A stretch of DNA of 64,000 bases from Paracoccaceae bacterium (GCA_020637675.1 JACKKD010000003.1:806001-870000), one strand, 5' to 3'. Positions 25,809-34,852 are shown, counted from the stretch's first letter. The notes: a model not told the origin generated them from the sequence alone. Translations and numbers: made by a program.

Positions 25809-25881
25809 AAAGGCTTTCCGGCCAAGCCTTTGTGGCCGGACACGAAAAAACGCATCCACGCCATGGCATATTGGCCATGGC
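25809..25881. promoter_or_regulatory. Dyad cluster upstream of ftsE
   Basis: Four symmetric elements are packed into 73 bp. AAAGGCTT (25809-25816) pairs with AAGCCTTT (25824-25831); TCCGGCC (25817-25823) pairs with GGCCGGA (25834-25840); these two stems interleave, so they probably exclude each other in RNA. Then GCCATGGC occurs twice (25860-25867 and 25874-25881) around ATATTG. It may be an operator array or an alternative-structure leader for ftsE. Confidence 0.5.
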
Positions 25882-25899
25882 CGCAGAGGGGGCAAGGCA

Positions 25900-26571
25900 G
25901 TGATCGAGTTCCAGGATGTGGCGCATGGCTATGGCGGGGTGCGGCTCCTGTCCGACATCACTCTTGCGCTCTCGCCCGGGTCCTTCCACTTTCTTACCGG
26001 CCCCTCGGGGGCGGGAAAATCGACCTTCCTGAAACTCTGCTACGGCGAGCTTTCGCCCGTCGCCGGGCGAATCTCGGTCTTCGGCCAGACCATCGCGGGG
26101 ATGAGCCGCGATGACATCGCCCGACTTCGCCGCCGGATCGGCGTCGTGCATCAGGACTGCCAGTTCCTCGACCATCTCCCCCTTGCCGAAAACGTCGCGC
26201 TGCCGCTCACGGTCTCCGACCGCGCTGCCAACCCGACGGAACTGGACGAGTTGCTGGCCTGGGTCGGTCTCTCCGGTCAGGCCGCGGCGCTGCCGCCTTC
26301 GCTCTCGGGGGGCGAACGCCAGCGGGCGGCGCTTGCCCGCGCGGTCATCATGTCGCCCGAGGTGCTCCTCGCCGACGAGCCGACGGGCAACCTTGACTGG
26401 GAGATGTCGCTCAGGCTCCTCACGCTGCTGGTGGAACTGAACCGGATGGGCACCGCGATTCTCGTTGCCACGCACGACATGAACCTGATCCGCGCGGCCA
26501 AGGCGCAAGTCTCGGCACGGGTGCTGAGGATCCGTGGCGGTCAGGTGCAGGTGGCGGGGGCCGAGCTGTGA
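25900..26571 (+). CDS. ftsE: Cell division ATP-binding protein FtsE
   Basis: FtsE is the ATPase of the FtsEX complex, which in model bacteria links the divisome to activation of peptidoglycan hydrolases. The 223-residue product has Walker A GPSGAGKST (about residues 35-43), Q-loop VVHQDCQFLDHL, signature LSGGERQRAALARA and Walker B VLLADEPTGNLD. It starts with GTG at 25900, preceded by GAGGGGGCAAGG. Its stop overlaps the GTG start of ftsX (GTGA). Confidence 0.93.
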   Translation: MIEFQDVAHGYGGVRLLSDITLALSPGSFHFLTGPSGAGKSTFLKLCYGELSPVAGRISVFGQTIAGMSRDDIARLRRRIGVVHQDCQFLDHLPLAENVALPLTVSDRAANPTELDELLAWVGLSGQAAALPPSLSGGERQRAALARAVIMSPEVLLADEPTGNLDWEMSLRLLTLLVELNRMGTAILVATHDMNLIRAAKAQVSARVLRIRGGQVQVAGAEL

Positions 26572-27473
26572 GGGGCGCATTGGCACGCGGCCTTGCGCTT
26601 CTCACCGGCGATGCGCGGGCCGACCGGGTCGTGCCGCCCGCGGGCGCCCCGGCCTGGCTCACGCTCCTCACCGCCGCCGCGATGGCCTTTCTCGCCGTCT
26701 TTGCGCTCGCCCTCTCGCTCGCCACGGGCCGGCTGGCCGAACGTTGGTCGGAAGCGCTTGCCAGTGGTGCCACCATCCGCATCTCCGCCCCGCCCGAACA
26801 GATGGCGGCGCAGACGCAAGCCGTACTCGACATCCTGGCGGTGACGCCCGGCGTGGCATCCGCCCGCGCGCTCGATGCGACAGAGACACGGGCGCTTCTC
26901 GCGCCCTGGTTCGGGCCGGACCTGCCGGTCGAAAGCCTTCCCATCCCCGCGCTCGTCGAGGTGAGCGAGGCTGCAGGGGGCTTCGACGCCGAGGGCCTGC
27001 GGCTCAGGCTCGCGGCGGAGGTGCCGGGAGCAACGCTCGACGATCACGCACGCTGGCGGCGACCTCTGGTCGAGGCGGCAGGGCGGCTCCGGGCGCTCGG
27101 CCTTCTCTCGCTCGCGCTCATAGGTGGAGTGGCCGCCGCCATGGTGACGCTCGCTGCCCGCGCCGCACTTGCCGCCAACGGACAGGTGATCCGCGTTCTC
27201 CGCCTGGTCGGCGCACGGGATACCTACATCGCCCGCGCCTTCGTCCGCCGTTTCACGCTCCGTGCCTTTGCGGGCGCCGCAGCGGGGACGCTCGCCGGAA
27301 CGGTCGCCGTGGCGCTTCTGCCCAGAGCCGACGAGGCCGGCGGATTCCTCACCGGCCTCGGCCTTTCCGGCACGGGCTGGCTCTGGCCTCTGGCAATCCC
27401 GCCCCTCGCGGCTATCGTGGCCTTCTGGGCGACGCGCGCGGCCGCGTTCCGGACGTTGACGGAGGTGCAATGA
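26568..27473 (+). CDS. ftsX: Cell division protein FtsX
   Basis: FtsX is the membrane subunit of FtsEX. The 301-residue protein has a first helix at about residues 31-52, a periplasmic domain (about 55-170; it contains the SGATIRISAPPEQM and VASARALDATETRALL segments typical of FtsX), and three C-terminal helices. A conserved LRLVGARDTYIARAFVRRF motif lies between helices two and three. It begins with GTG overlapping the ftsE stop and ends in an ATGA overlap with plsC. The cognate amidase activator is not in the window, though a lytic transglycosylase and a PBP are. Confidence 0.92.
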   Translation: MRGALARGLALLTGDARADRVVPPAGAPAWLTLLTAAAMAFLAVFALALSLATGRLAERWSEALASGATIRISAPPEQMAAQTQAVLDILAVTPGVASARALDATETRALLAPWFGPDLPVESLPIPALVEVSEAAGGFDAEGLRLRLAAEVPGATLDDHARWRRPLVEAAGRLRALGLLSLALIGGVAAAMVTLAARAALAANGQVIRVLRLVGARDTYIARAFVRRFTLRAFAGAAAGTLAGTVAVALLPRADEAGGFLTGLGLSGTGWLWPLAIPPLAAIVAFWATRAAAFRTLTEVQ

Positions 27474-28210
27474 GAACGGCGCTGCAATACGTCCTGTCGG
27501 TGGTGTTCATCGGCCAGATGTATCTGGCAATGGCGGTCTATGCGCTCTGGTGGACGCCCTTCGTCCTCTTCCGCCGCGATGCCGCCTTCGACGCCGTCCA
27601 TGCCTATTGCCGCTGGGTCCGCGCCTCGGCGGCATTCCTTGTCGGCCTGCGCTCCGAGGTTCGCGGCGAGGTGCCCGCGGACGAGGTGGTCATCGCCGCG
27701 AAGCACCAGTCCTTCTTCGACATCATCATCCTCGTCTCGGTCGTGCCGCGGCCGAAGTTCATCATGAAGAAGGAACTCCTCTGGGCGCCGATCCTCGGCT
27801 GGTACGCCACCCGCATCGGCTGCGTGCCGGTCGATCGCGGCCGGCGCGGAGAGGCGATGAAGAAGATGGTCGCCGACGTTAAGGCGGGGCTCGCGGCCCC
27901 CGGCCAGCTCATCATCTACCCGCAGGGCACGCGCGTGGCCGCCGGGGCCAAGAAGCCCTACAAGGTGGGCGTCGGCGTTCTCTACAGCCAGCTCGGTCAC
28001 GATTGCGTGCCGGTGGCGACGAATGTCGGCGTTTTCTGGCCGAGGCACGGTATCCTGCGCAAACCCGGACTCGCGGTGGTGGAGTTCCTGCCGCGCATCC
28101 CGGCGGGCCTGCCGGTCGAGGATTTCATGGCGCGGATCGAGCCGGAGGTCGAAGCCGCCTCCGACCGGCTGATGGCAGAGGCGGGCTTCGATATCGCGGC
28201 CGCCGAATGA
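27470..28210 (+). CDS. plsC: 1-acyl-sn-glycerol-3-phosphate acyltransferase
   Basis: PlsC acylates lysophosphatidic acid to phosphatidic acid in phospholipid synthesis. The 246-residue product has an N-terminal membrane helix, the catalytic HX4D motif in KHQSFFD (about residues 78-84), the substrate-binding FIMKKELLWAP and the YPQGTR motif. Its ATG overlaps the ftsX stop (ATGA) and its stop overlaps the DUF2585 start, so it belongs to one coupled ftsE-ftsX-plsC-DUF2585 operon. Confidence 0.93.
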   Translation: MRTALQYVLSVVFIGQMYLAMAVYALWWTPFVLFRRDAAFDAVHAYCRWVRASAAFLVGLRSEVRGEVPADEVVIAAKHQSFFDIIILVSVVPRPKFIMKKELLWAPILGWYATRIGCVPVDRGRRGEAMKKMVADVKAGLAAPGQLIIYPQGTRVAAGAKKPYKVGVGVLYSQLGHDCVPVATNVGVFWPRHGILRKPGLAVVEFLPRIPAGLPVEDFMARIEPEVEAASDRLMAEAGFDIAAAE

Positions 28211-28767
28211 CGCGCGCGCGGCTTGCGTGGCTACTCGTCGCCCTGACGGTCGCGCTGGCCGGTGTTCTGCTGCTGTCGATGGGCCGGGTGCCGATCTGTA
28301 CCTGCGGCTACGTCAAGTTCTGGCATGGGCAGACGATGAGCAGCGAGAATTCGCAGCACCTGACCGACTGGTACACGCCGTCACACGTGATCCACGGCAT
28401 CCTCTTCTACGCCGCCCTCTGTCCGTTTGCGCGGCGCATCGCGGTCGAGTGGCGCTTCGTGATCGCCACCTTCGTCGAGGCGGCGTGGGAGGTCATCGAG
28501 AACACCGACATGGTGATCGACCGCTACCGCGTGGTCACGATCTCGCTCGACTACTACGGCGACAGCGTCATCAACTCGGTCGTCGACATCCTCGCGATGA
28601 TCTGCGGCTTCTGGCTGGCGCGGATGGCGCCGATCTGGGTCAGCGTCGCCGTCGTGATCGGCTTCGAGGCGCTGACAATATGGCTGATCCGCGACGGACT
28701 CGCGCTCAATATCCTGATGCTGCTCTGGCCGCTCGACGCCGTCAGGGACTGGCAGGGCGGGCTCTAG
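28207..28767 (+). CDS. DUF2585 family membrane protein
   Basis: A 186-residue polytopic membrane protein matching the DUF2585 family. It has an N-terminal helix, then a conserved [11 protein letters not shown] segment, and [20 protein letters not shown] and [14 protein letters not shown] motifs within and between four helices. Conserved His, Glu and Asp residues inside membrane segments hint at metal binding or catalysis, but no function is established. It is translationally coupled to plsC (ATGA) and its end overlaps the end of accA by 4 bp. Confidence 0.85.
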   Translation: MTRARLAWLLVALTVALAGVLLLSMGRVPICTCGYVKFWHGQTMSSENSQHLTDWYTPSHVIHGILFYAALCPFARRIAVEWRFVIATFVEAAWEVIENTDMVIDRYRVVTISLDYYGDSVINSVVDILAMICGFWLARMAPIWVSVAVVIGFEALTIWLIRDGLALNILMLLWPLDAVRDWQGGL

Positions 28768-29723
28768 GCGGCAAGGCCCTTGGTCCCCATCGCCAGGAAC
28801 TTGTCGCGCCGTTCCCGCAGGAGGTCGGCGGGCTTCCTGCCCGAAAGGTCCTTCAGCATCTCGCCGATCGCCTTGCCGACGGCCTGGATCGCTTCGTCCC
28901 GCTTGCGCTGGGCGCCGCCGACAGGCTCGGGGATGATCCGGTCGATGACGCCGAGCTTCAAGAGATCCTGCGCCGTCAGTCGCAGCGCCATCGCCGCCTC
29001 GCGCATCCGCTCCGCGTCCTTCCAGAGGATCGAGGCGCAGCCTTCCGGGGTGATCACCGAGTAGATCGAATGCTCCAGCATCGCGACGCGGTTCGCCGTC
29101 GCCAGCGCCACCGCCCCGCCCGATCCGCCCTCGCCGATGACGATGGAGATCAGGGGCACGCCGATCTGCAGGCATTTCTCGGTCGATCGCGCGATCGCCT
29201 CGGACTGGCCGCGTTCCTCGGCGCCCTTGCCGGGATAGGCGCCGGGCGTGTCGACGAGCGTCACCACGGGCAGGCGGAACCGGTCGGCCAGGTCCATCAG
29301 CCGGATCGCCTTGCGGTAGCCCTCGGGGCGCGCCATGCCGAAATTCCGCTCGATCCGCGTCTTGGTGTCGGAGCCCTTCTCCTGGCCGATCACCACCACG
29401 GGCTGGTCGTCGAACCGCGCCAGCCCGCCCATGATCGCATGGTCCTCGGCGAAGTTGCGGTCGCCCGCGAGCGCGGTGAACTCGGTGAAGAGCGCGCCGA
29501 TGTAGTCCTCGCAATGCGGCCGGTCGGGGTGGCGTGCGACCTGGCATTTCCGCCAGGGATCGAGGCTCTTGTAGAGGTCGCGGAGCATGTCCGCCGCCTT
29601 GCGGTCGAGCGCGGCGGCCTCTCTCGTGACGTCCATCCCCTCGTTCTTCCGCGCGAGCGCGCGCAGTTCTTCAGCCTTGCCTTCGATCTCGGCCAGGGGC
29701 TTTTCGAACTCGAGGTAGTTCAT
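28764..29723 (-). CDS. accA: Acetyl-CoA carboxylase carboxyltransferase subunit alpha
   Basis: AccA with AccD transfers the carboxyl group from biotin to acetyl-CoA to make malonyl-CoA, the first committed step of fatty acid synthesis. The 319-residue product has the family N-terminus [12 protein letters not shown], the long conserved segment around [20 protein letters not shown] and [11 protein letters not shown], and [16 protein letters not shown] 29723 has a GGGAGAG site. It is divergent from the MFS gene. Confidence 0.97.
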   Translation of the reverse strand: MNYLEFEKPLAEIEGKAEELRALARKNEGMDVTREAAALDRKAADMLRDLYKSLDPWRKCQVARHPDRPHCEDYIGALFTEFTALAGDRNFAEDHAIMGGLARFDDQPVVVIGQEKGSDTKTRIERNFGMARPEGYRKAIRLMDLADRFRLPVVTLVDTPGAYPGKGAEERGQSEAIARSTEKCLQIGVPLISIVIGEGGSGGAVALATANRVAMLEHSIYSVITPEGCASILWKDAERMREAAMALRLTAQDLLKLGVIDRIIPEPVGGAQRKRDEAIQAVGKAIGEMLKDLSGRKPADLLRERRDKFLAMGTKGLAA

Positions 29724-29843
29724 GGCGCTCTCCCGCGAAGGGTCATGGGACCGCTGTCAGGCGCCTATATGACCGCAGCCCGACGCCAATGCAACCGCGC
29801 GCGCCCATGGACAAGCCCCATGCCGCCCACTAGCGTCGCGCCC

Positions 29844-31058
29844 ATGAAACCTTCAGCCGCACTCGACAGCGCCGCCTCCTGGACCCGGCTTGCGATTTCC
29901 CTCCTGGTCGCGGTGGTGGGCAATGTCGGCATGTGGGCGGTGATCCTGATCCTTCCCTCGGTGCAGGCCGAGTTCGGGATCGACAGGGCGGGAGCCTCGC
30001 TGCCCTACACTGCGACAATGGCGGGCTTCGCGCTCGGGAACTTCGCGATCGGGCGGGCGGTGGACCGTTGGGGCATGGCCTGGGCGCTGATCGGCGCGGC
30101 TGTCCTCAACGCCGCGGCCTATGCTGCGGCGTCGGCGTCGGGGTCCGTCGCGGCGCTGTCGGTGGCCCATGCGGCGCTCGGCTTCGGAACGGCGGCGAGC
30201 TTCGGGCCGCTCATCGCCGACGCGTCGCAATGGTTCCTGAAACGCCGCGGCATCGCCGTCGCACTGGTGGCAAGCGGGAATTACCTTTCGGGCGCGATCT
30301 GGCCTCTTCTGCTCACCGGCGTTCTCGAAACCCAGGGCTGGCGCGTCGTCTATCTTCTCCTCGCGGGGCTGACGCTGACTGTCGTCGTGCCGCTCGCGCT
30401 TTTCCTGCGCCGACCGTTGCCGGTCGAGATGGCGCACCAGACGACCCGGCTTGCCGCCCTGCGCGCTGCCAGCACAGGCCTGTCGCCCCGGACATTGCAG
30501 TGGCTCCTGGCGCTCGCGGGCGTGGGCTGCTGCGTCGCGATGTCGATGCCGCAGGTCCATATCGTCGCCTATTGTGTCGATCTCGGCTTCGGGCCGGCGG
30601 TGGGTGCCGAGATGCTGTCGCTGATGCTCTTGGGTGGCGTCGCCTCGCGCATCGCCTCGGGGCTTCTTGCCGATGTCCTGGGCGGGGTCCGGACACTGCT
30701 CATCGGTTCGGCGCTGCAGGCGCTGGCGCTGGTGCTCTACCTGCCCTCGGCCGGGCTCACATCGCTCTACGTGGTCAGCCTCGTCTTCGGCCTCTCGCAG
30801 GGCGGGATCGTGCCTTCCTACGCGGTGATAGTGCGCGAATACCTTCCGGCGAAGGAGGCCGGCGCGCGGGTCGGGTTCGTGATGATGGCGACGATCGTGG
30901 GCATGGCACTCGGCGGCTGGATGTCGGGCTGGATCTACGACCTGACCGGGTCCTACCGCGCGGCCTTCCTGAACGGGATCGCCTGGAACGTGATGAACCT
31001 CGGCATCATCGTCCTCGTTCTCATCCGCTCGCGGCCGCGCGAGGCCGTCGCGGCCTGA
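29844..31058 (+). CDS. MFS transporter
   Basis: A 404-residue major facilitator protein with 12 hydrophobic helices. The loop after helix 2 (AIGRAVDRWGMAWA) carries the usual MFS Asp-Arg motif, and the second half repeats the pattern (ASGLLADVLGGVRTLL). The pattern is close to monocarboxylate-type transporters, but the substrate is not identifiable. ATG 29844 is preferred because it starts just before the first helix; ATG 29820 is in frame as an alternative, and neither has a clear ribosome-binding site. Confidence 0.85.
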   Translation: MKPSAALDSAASWTRLAISLLVAVVGNVGMWAVILILPSVQAEFGIDRAGASLPYTATMAGFALGNFAIGRAVDRWGMAWALIGAAVLNAAAYAAASASGSVAALSVAHAALGFGTAASFGPLIADASQWFLKRRGIAVALVASGNYLSGAIWPLLLTGVLETQGWRVVYLLLAGLTLTVVVPLALFLRRPLPVEMAHQTTRLAALRAASTGLSPRTLQWLLALAGVGCCVAMSMPQVHIVAYCVDLGFGPAVGAEMLSLMLLGGVASRIASGLLADVLGGVRTLLIGSALQALALVLYLPSAGLTSLYVVSLVFGLSQGGIVPSYAVIVREYLPAKEAGARVGFVMMATIVGMALGGWMSGWIYDLTGSYRAAFLNGIAWNVMNLGIIVLVLIRSRPREAVAA

Positions 31059-31085
31059 CGTGCGCCGTCATGTGGGTAACGGGTC

Positions 31086-32051
31086 CTAGGATCCGCCCGC
31101 TGCAATCATCTCGGCCTGGCGCACGATGACCTCGGCCTGGCGGATCGAGGCGATGTCGACGAGCCGGCCCTTGTAGACCGCCGCCCCGGCGCCTTCCGCC
31201 TTGGCCTTCGCCATCGCCGCGAGGATTTCGCGCGCCTCGGTCACCTTGGCCTCGGACGGCGTGAAGACCTCGTTGGCGAGGGCCACCTGCCTGGGGTGGA
31301 TCGCCCACTTGCCGACCATGCCGAGTGTGGCGGAGCGCTTCGCCTGGGCGATGAAGCCTTCATCGTCGGAGAAATCCCCGAACGGACCGTCAACGGGCAG
31401 GACGCCGTGCGTCCGGCAGGCCGCGACGATGGCGGCCTGGGCCCAGTGCCAGGGGTCGGGCCAGTACTTCTGGCCCTCGCGGATCATGTAGTAGTCTTCC
31501 TGCGTGCCGCCGATGCCGGTGGTCTGCATGCCCATCGACGCGGCGAAGTCCGCCGCGCCGAGACTCATCGCCTGAAGTCGGGGGCTGGACGCGGCGATCT
31601 CCTCGACATGGGCGATGCCGGCGGCCGTCTCGATGATGACCTCGAGCGCAACCGGCTTTTCCCGTCCTTTCGCCCGCTCCACCGCCGTCACCAGCGCGTC
31701 CACCGCGTATACGTCTGACGCACAACCCACTTTCGGGATCATGATCTGGTCGATCCGGTCACCTGCCTGCTCCAGAACCTCCACCACGTCGCGGTACCAG
31801 AAGGGCGTGTCGAGCCCGTTGATGCGGACCGAAAGATGCTTTCCGCCCCAGTCGATATCTTTGATCGCCTGGATGATGTTCCGTCGGGCCTCCGGCTTGT
31901 CGTCCGGCGCGACCGAGTCCTCGAGGTCAAGGTTGATCACGTCCGCCGACGAGGCCGCCATCTTCTCGAAGAGCGCCGGCCGGGAACCCGGGCCGAAAAG
32001 CTGGCAGCGGTTCGGGCGAGCGGGGGGGCTGGGCTGGAGGCGGAAGCTCAT
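31086..32051 (-). CDS. mcl1: L-malyl-CoA/beta-methylmalyl-CoA lyase
   Basis: Mcl1 cleaves malyl-CoA and beta-methylmalyl-CoA into glyoxylate plus acetyl- or propionyl-CoA, serving acetate assimilation through the ethylmalonyl-CoA pathway. The 321-residue HpcH/HpaI-aldolase-type protein has the metal and substrate residues of the family: RPALFEKMAASSADVINLDLED, RINGLDT, the Glu in LEVIIETAAGIA and the Asp in SLGAADFAASMG. Length and sequence fit the Rhodobacter Mcl1 type. ATG 32051 has a GAGGAA site; the longer frame upstream has no support. Confidence 0.93.
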   Translation of the reverse strand: MSFRLQPSPPARPNRCQLFGPGSRPALFEKMAASSADVINLDLEDSVAPDDKPEARRNIIQAIKDIDWGGKHLSVRINGLDTPFWYRDVVEVLEQAGDRIDQIMIPKVGCASDVYAVDALVTAVERAKGREKPVALEVIIETAAGIAHVEEIAASSPRLQAMSLGAADFAASMGMQTTGIGGTQEDYYMIREGQKYWPDPWHWAQAAIVAACRTHGVLPVDGPFGDFSDDEGFIAQAKRSATLGMVGKWAIHPRQVALANEVFTPSEAKVTEAREILAAMAKAKAEGAGAAVYKGRLVDIASIRQAEVIVRQAEMIAAGGS

Positions 32052-32105
32052 GTCGGATTCCTCAGGCAAGGAAGTTTCGTGGCAGCTCCAGGCCCGGATA
32101 GAATA

Positions 32106-32135
32106 TTGCGCTGCGCTGCGCAAGCGGGCTTTGCA
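32106..32135. promoter_or_regulatory. Dyads between mcl1 and the epimerase gene
   Basis: TTGCGC and GCGCAA frame an 18-bp imperfect palindrome (32106-32123), followed by TTTGCA at 32130-32135 and TGCAGAAA just beyond. Sites of the TTTGCAAA type are recognised by short-chain acyl-CoA regulators in Rhodobacter; the resemblance here is partial. The 218-bp gap holds no visible gene. Confidence 0.3.
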
Positions 32136-32269
32136 GGTGCAGAAAACTGCGCCGGACGGGGCGTCGGGTTCGCGTCGGTTTTCCGTCGGGCGTCCGTCCC
32201 GACAGAGGGCGCCCTTGACCAGGAACCGCGGGACGGGGAGAACCGAGGATGAAACCGAGGGAGCCGACG

Positions 32270-33235
32270 ATGAGCCTGACCGTGACCCGCGACCGTTTCC
32301 CCCTGAGGGAGGTCTTCACCATCTCGCGCGGGTCGAAGACGGAGGCTGCCGTGCTGACGGTGACGGCATCCGGCGGGGGTGTGAACGGCCGGGGAGAATG
32401 CGTCCCCTACGCGCGCTACGGCGAGAGCCTCGACAGTGTCGCGGCAGAGATCGCGGCCCTGCCGCCGGACCTGGACCGCGTGGCGCTGCAGGGTCTGCTG
32501 CCGCCGGGGGCAGCGCGCAATGCCGTCGATTGCGCGCTCTGGGACCGGGAGGCGAAGCTGGCGGGCAGGCCGGTCTGGCAACTGGCGGGCCTGGGTGCGC
32601 CGGCGCCCGTCACGACCTGCTTCACGCTCTCGCTCGACACGCCGGAGCGGATGCGGGCGGCGGCAGCGCGGGCCGCGGGCCGGCCGATCCTGAAGATCAA
32701 GCTCGGCACCGAGGACGACATGGCGCGACTGGAGGCGGTGCGCGCCGGTGCGCCGAAAGCGCGGATCGTGGTCGACGCGAACGAGGGCTGGACGGCAGAG
32801 GTCTATTCCGCGCTCGCGCCGCACCTCGCGCGGCTCGGTGTGGCGCTGGTGGAGCAGCCGCTGCCCGCGGGCGCGGACGGAATGCTGGCCGAGATCGCGC
32901 GCCCGGTGCCGGTCTGCGCCGACGAGAGCTGCCACGACCGCGCCTCGCTGTCCGACCTTCGGGGCAAGTACGACATGGTCAACATCAAGCTCGACAAGGC
33001 GGGCGGGCTTACGGAGGCGCTGGCGCTGCGGGAGGCTGCGAAGGCGGAGGGGTTCGGGATCATGGTCGGCTGCATGGTCTCCTCCTCGCTCTCGATGGCG
33101 CCCGCGTTCCTCGTCGCGCAGGGGGCGGAGGTGGCGGACCTCGACGGGCCGCTGATCCTGGCCGAGGACCGGGAGCCGCCGGTGCGCTATGCAGGCTCCG
33201 TCATGCAGGTGCCGGACCGGACACTCTGGGGCTGA
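32270..33235 (+). CDS. Dipeptide epimerase (L-Ala-D/L-Glu epimerase)
   Basis: An enolase-superfamily enzyme (321 residues) of the muconate-lactonizing subgroup, most like L-Ala-D/L-Glu epimerases that act on murein peptides. The catalytic lysine pair appears as LKIKLG (about residues 142-147) and NIKLDKAGG, with metal ligands in VVDANEGW, LVEQPLP and CADESCHD, and the terminal loop DLDGPLIL found in dipeptide epimerases. ATG 32270 is preferred to ATG 32249 because GAGGGAG lies at proper distance. Its neighbour, a D-amino-acid transaminase, supports a role in cell-wall peptide use. Confidence 0.88.
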   Translation: MSLTVTRDRFPLREVFTISRGSKTEAAVLTVTASGGGVNGRGECVPYARYGESLDSVAAEIAALPPDLDRVALQGLLPPGAARNAVDCALWDREAKLAGRPVWQLAGLGAPAPVTTCFTLSLDTPERMRAAAARAAGRPILKIKLGTEDDMARLEAVRAGAPKARIVVDANEGWTAEVYSALAPHLARLGVALVEQPLPAGADGMLAEIARPVPVCADESCHDRASLSDLRGKYDMVNIKLDKAGGLTEALALREAAKAEGFGIMVGCMVSSSLSMAPAFLVAQGAEVADLDGPLILAEDREPPVRYAGSVMQVPDRTLWG

Positions 33236-33307
33236 GCGCCGCGCCGCCTTGACGCGGCCCCGCCAAGGGCCGATGACACCGGGGCGCGCCCACCAAGGAG
33301 ACTGCCC

Positions 33308-34186
33308 ATGACCCGCCCCGACCCCCGCATCGTCTATGTCAACGGCGACTACGTCCCCGAGGAAGAGGCGAAGGTCTCGGTCTTCGATCGCGGCTTCCTG
33401 ATGGCGGATGCGGTCTACGAGGTGACGAGCGTGCTGGATGGCCGGCTCATCGACTTTCCGGGCCACGCGGCGCGGCTGAAGCGGTCGATGGCGGAACTCG
33501 ACATGGAAAGCCCGGTGACGGAGGCGGAGCTTCTGGCGATCCACCGCGAACTGGTCAGGCGGAACGGGATCGACGAGGGGCTCGTCTATCTCCAGATCAG
33601 CCGCGGCAACCCGGGCGACCGGGACTTCGCCTTCCCCGATCCGGCGGAGGTCAAGGGCACGATCGTGCTCTTTACCCAGTCGAAGCCGGGCCTGGCCGAG
33701 AGCCCAGCAGCGAAGACCGGCATCAAGGTCATCGGCATCCCCGACATCCGCTGGGGGCGGCGCGACATCAAGACGGTGCAGCTTCTCTACCCCTCGATGG
33801 GCAAGATGATGGCGAAGAAGGCGGGCGTGGACGACGCCTGGTTCACCGAAGAGGGTGGCGTCGTCACCGAGGGCACCTCGAACAACGCCTATATCGTCAA
33901 GGACGGACGGATCGTCACCCGGCAGCTTTCCGAGGACATCCTGCACGGCATCACCCGCGCCGCTGTCCTGCGCTTCGCGCGCGAGGCGCAGATGGTGGTG
34001 GAGGAGCGGCCCTTCACCCTGGACGAGGCGAAGGCGGCGGCCGAGGCCTTCGTCACCTCGGCCTCGGCCTTCGTCATGCCAGTGGTCGAGATCGACGGCG
34101 CGGCGATCGGGTCTGGCCGGCCCGGGCCGGTGGCGACGCGGCTGCGCGAGATCTACCTGGAGGAAAGCCGCAAGGCGGCGATGTGA
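33308..34186 (+). CDS. D-amino-acid transaminase (PLP fold type IV)
   Basis: A 292-residue class IV aminotransferase that interconverts D-amino acids and 2-oxo acids. It begins with VYVNGDYVPEEEAKVSVFDRGFLMADAVYEV, typical of D-alanine aminotransferases, has the PLP Lys in RRDIKTVQLL (about residue 158), and the TEGTSNNAYIV phosphate-binding segment. Branched-chain aminotransferases share the fold; the short N-terminus and FDRGF motif favour the D-specific group. The NLLPN motif usual after the lysine is replaced by QLLYPS. It follows the dipeptide epimerase by 72 bp on the same strand. Confidence 0.86.
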   Translation: MTRPDPRIVYVNGDYVPEEEAKVSVFDRGFLMADAVYEVTSVLDGRLIDFPGHAARLKRSMAELDMESPVTEAELLAIHRELVRRNGIDEGLVYLQISRGNPGDRDFAFPDPAEVKGTIVLFTQSKPGLAESPAAKTGIKVIGIPDIRWGRRDIKTVQLLYPSMGKMMAKKAGVDDAWFTEEGGVVTEGTSNNAYIVKDGRIVTRQLSEDILHGITRAAVLRFAREAQMVVEERPFTLDEAKAAAEAFVTSASAFVMPVVEIDGAAIGSGRPGPVATRLREIYLEESRKAAM

Positions 34187-34201
34187 TTGCAGCGGGGGCG
34201 C

Positions 34202-34852
34202 TCAGGCCGTCTGGACGAGGTGGAGTGTGACGGCAGCGTAGAAGACGAGGCTCGCCGCCAGCACGAACACGTGCCAGATCGTGTAGTGGAAGGGCAGGCG
34301 CTCGAAGAGATAGAACGCGACCCCGACCGTGTAGAGGACCCCTCCGGTAAGAATGAGCGCCATGACCGGCCCGGAGAGCGTGGCGAGGAACGTGCCGCCG
34401 GCGGCAAGCCCCGCCCATCCCATGGCGAGGTAGAGCCCGAGCGCGAGCGGGCGGAAGCGGTCGGGCGACACGAGCTTTATCCCGACACCCGCGAGTGCCG
34501 CACCCCAAAGGCCGGCGAGGAGCCAGAACCCGTGGCCGGAGAGCAGGGTGAAGGGGGTGTAGGTGCCGGCGATCTTCACGTAGATCGCCGAATGGTCGAG
34601 CCGCTTGAGGAACCGCGACCAGCCGGGATGGGCGATCATGTTGTAGAGCGCCGAGCAGAGGATCATTGCGACGAGCGCCGCGCCGTAGACCGAGACGGCG
34701 AGGACCGCGGTCAGGTCGCCCCTTAGGAATGCCGCGACGGTGATCAGGACGGGCACCGCGGCGAGCACGACGACGAGGCCCGCAACATGGATGACGGCAT
34801 CCGAAAGGCGCTCGGTCGGGGAGTAGTCGGTGCGGGCGGCAAAGAGCGGCAT
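34202..34852 (-). CDS. Hemolysin III family (TrhA-like) membrane protein
   Basis: A 216-residue, seven-helix protein of the hemolysin III/PAQR family. The conserved acid and histidine positions are present: Glu in PTERLSDAVIHVAG, Ser/His in ALYNMIAHPGW with RLDHSAIY, and the C-terminal LPFHYTIWHVFVL with two His. Relatives affect membrane lipid homeostasis; the old hemolysin name is probably misleading. It is convergent with the transaminase gene. Confidence 0.9.
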   Translation of the reverse strand: MPLFAARTDYSPTERLSDAVIHVAGLVVVLAAVPVLITVAAFLRGDLTAVLAVSVYGAALVAMILCSALYNMIAHPGWSRFLKRLDHSAIYVKIAGTYTPFTLLSGHGFWLLAGLWGAALAGVGIKLVSPDRFRPLALGLYLAMGWAGLAAGGTFLATLSGPVMALILTGGVLYTVGVAFYLFERLPFHYTIWHVFVLAASLVFYAAVTLHLVQTA

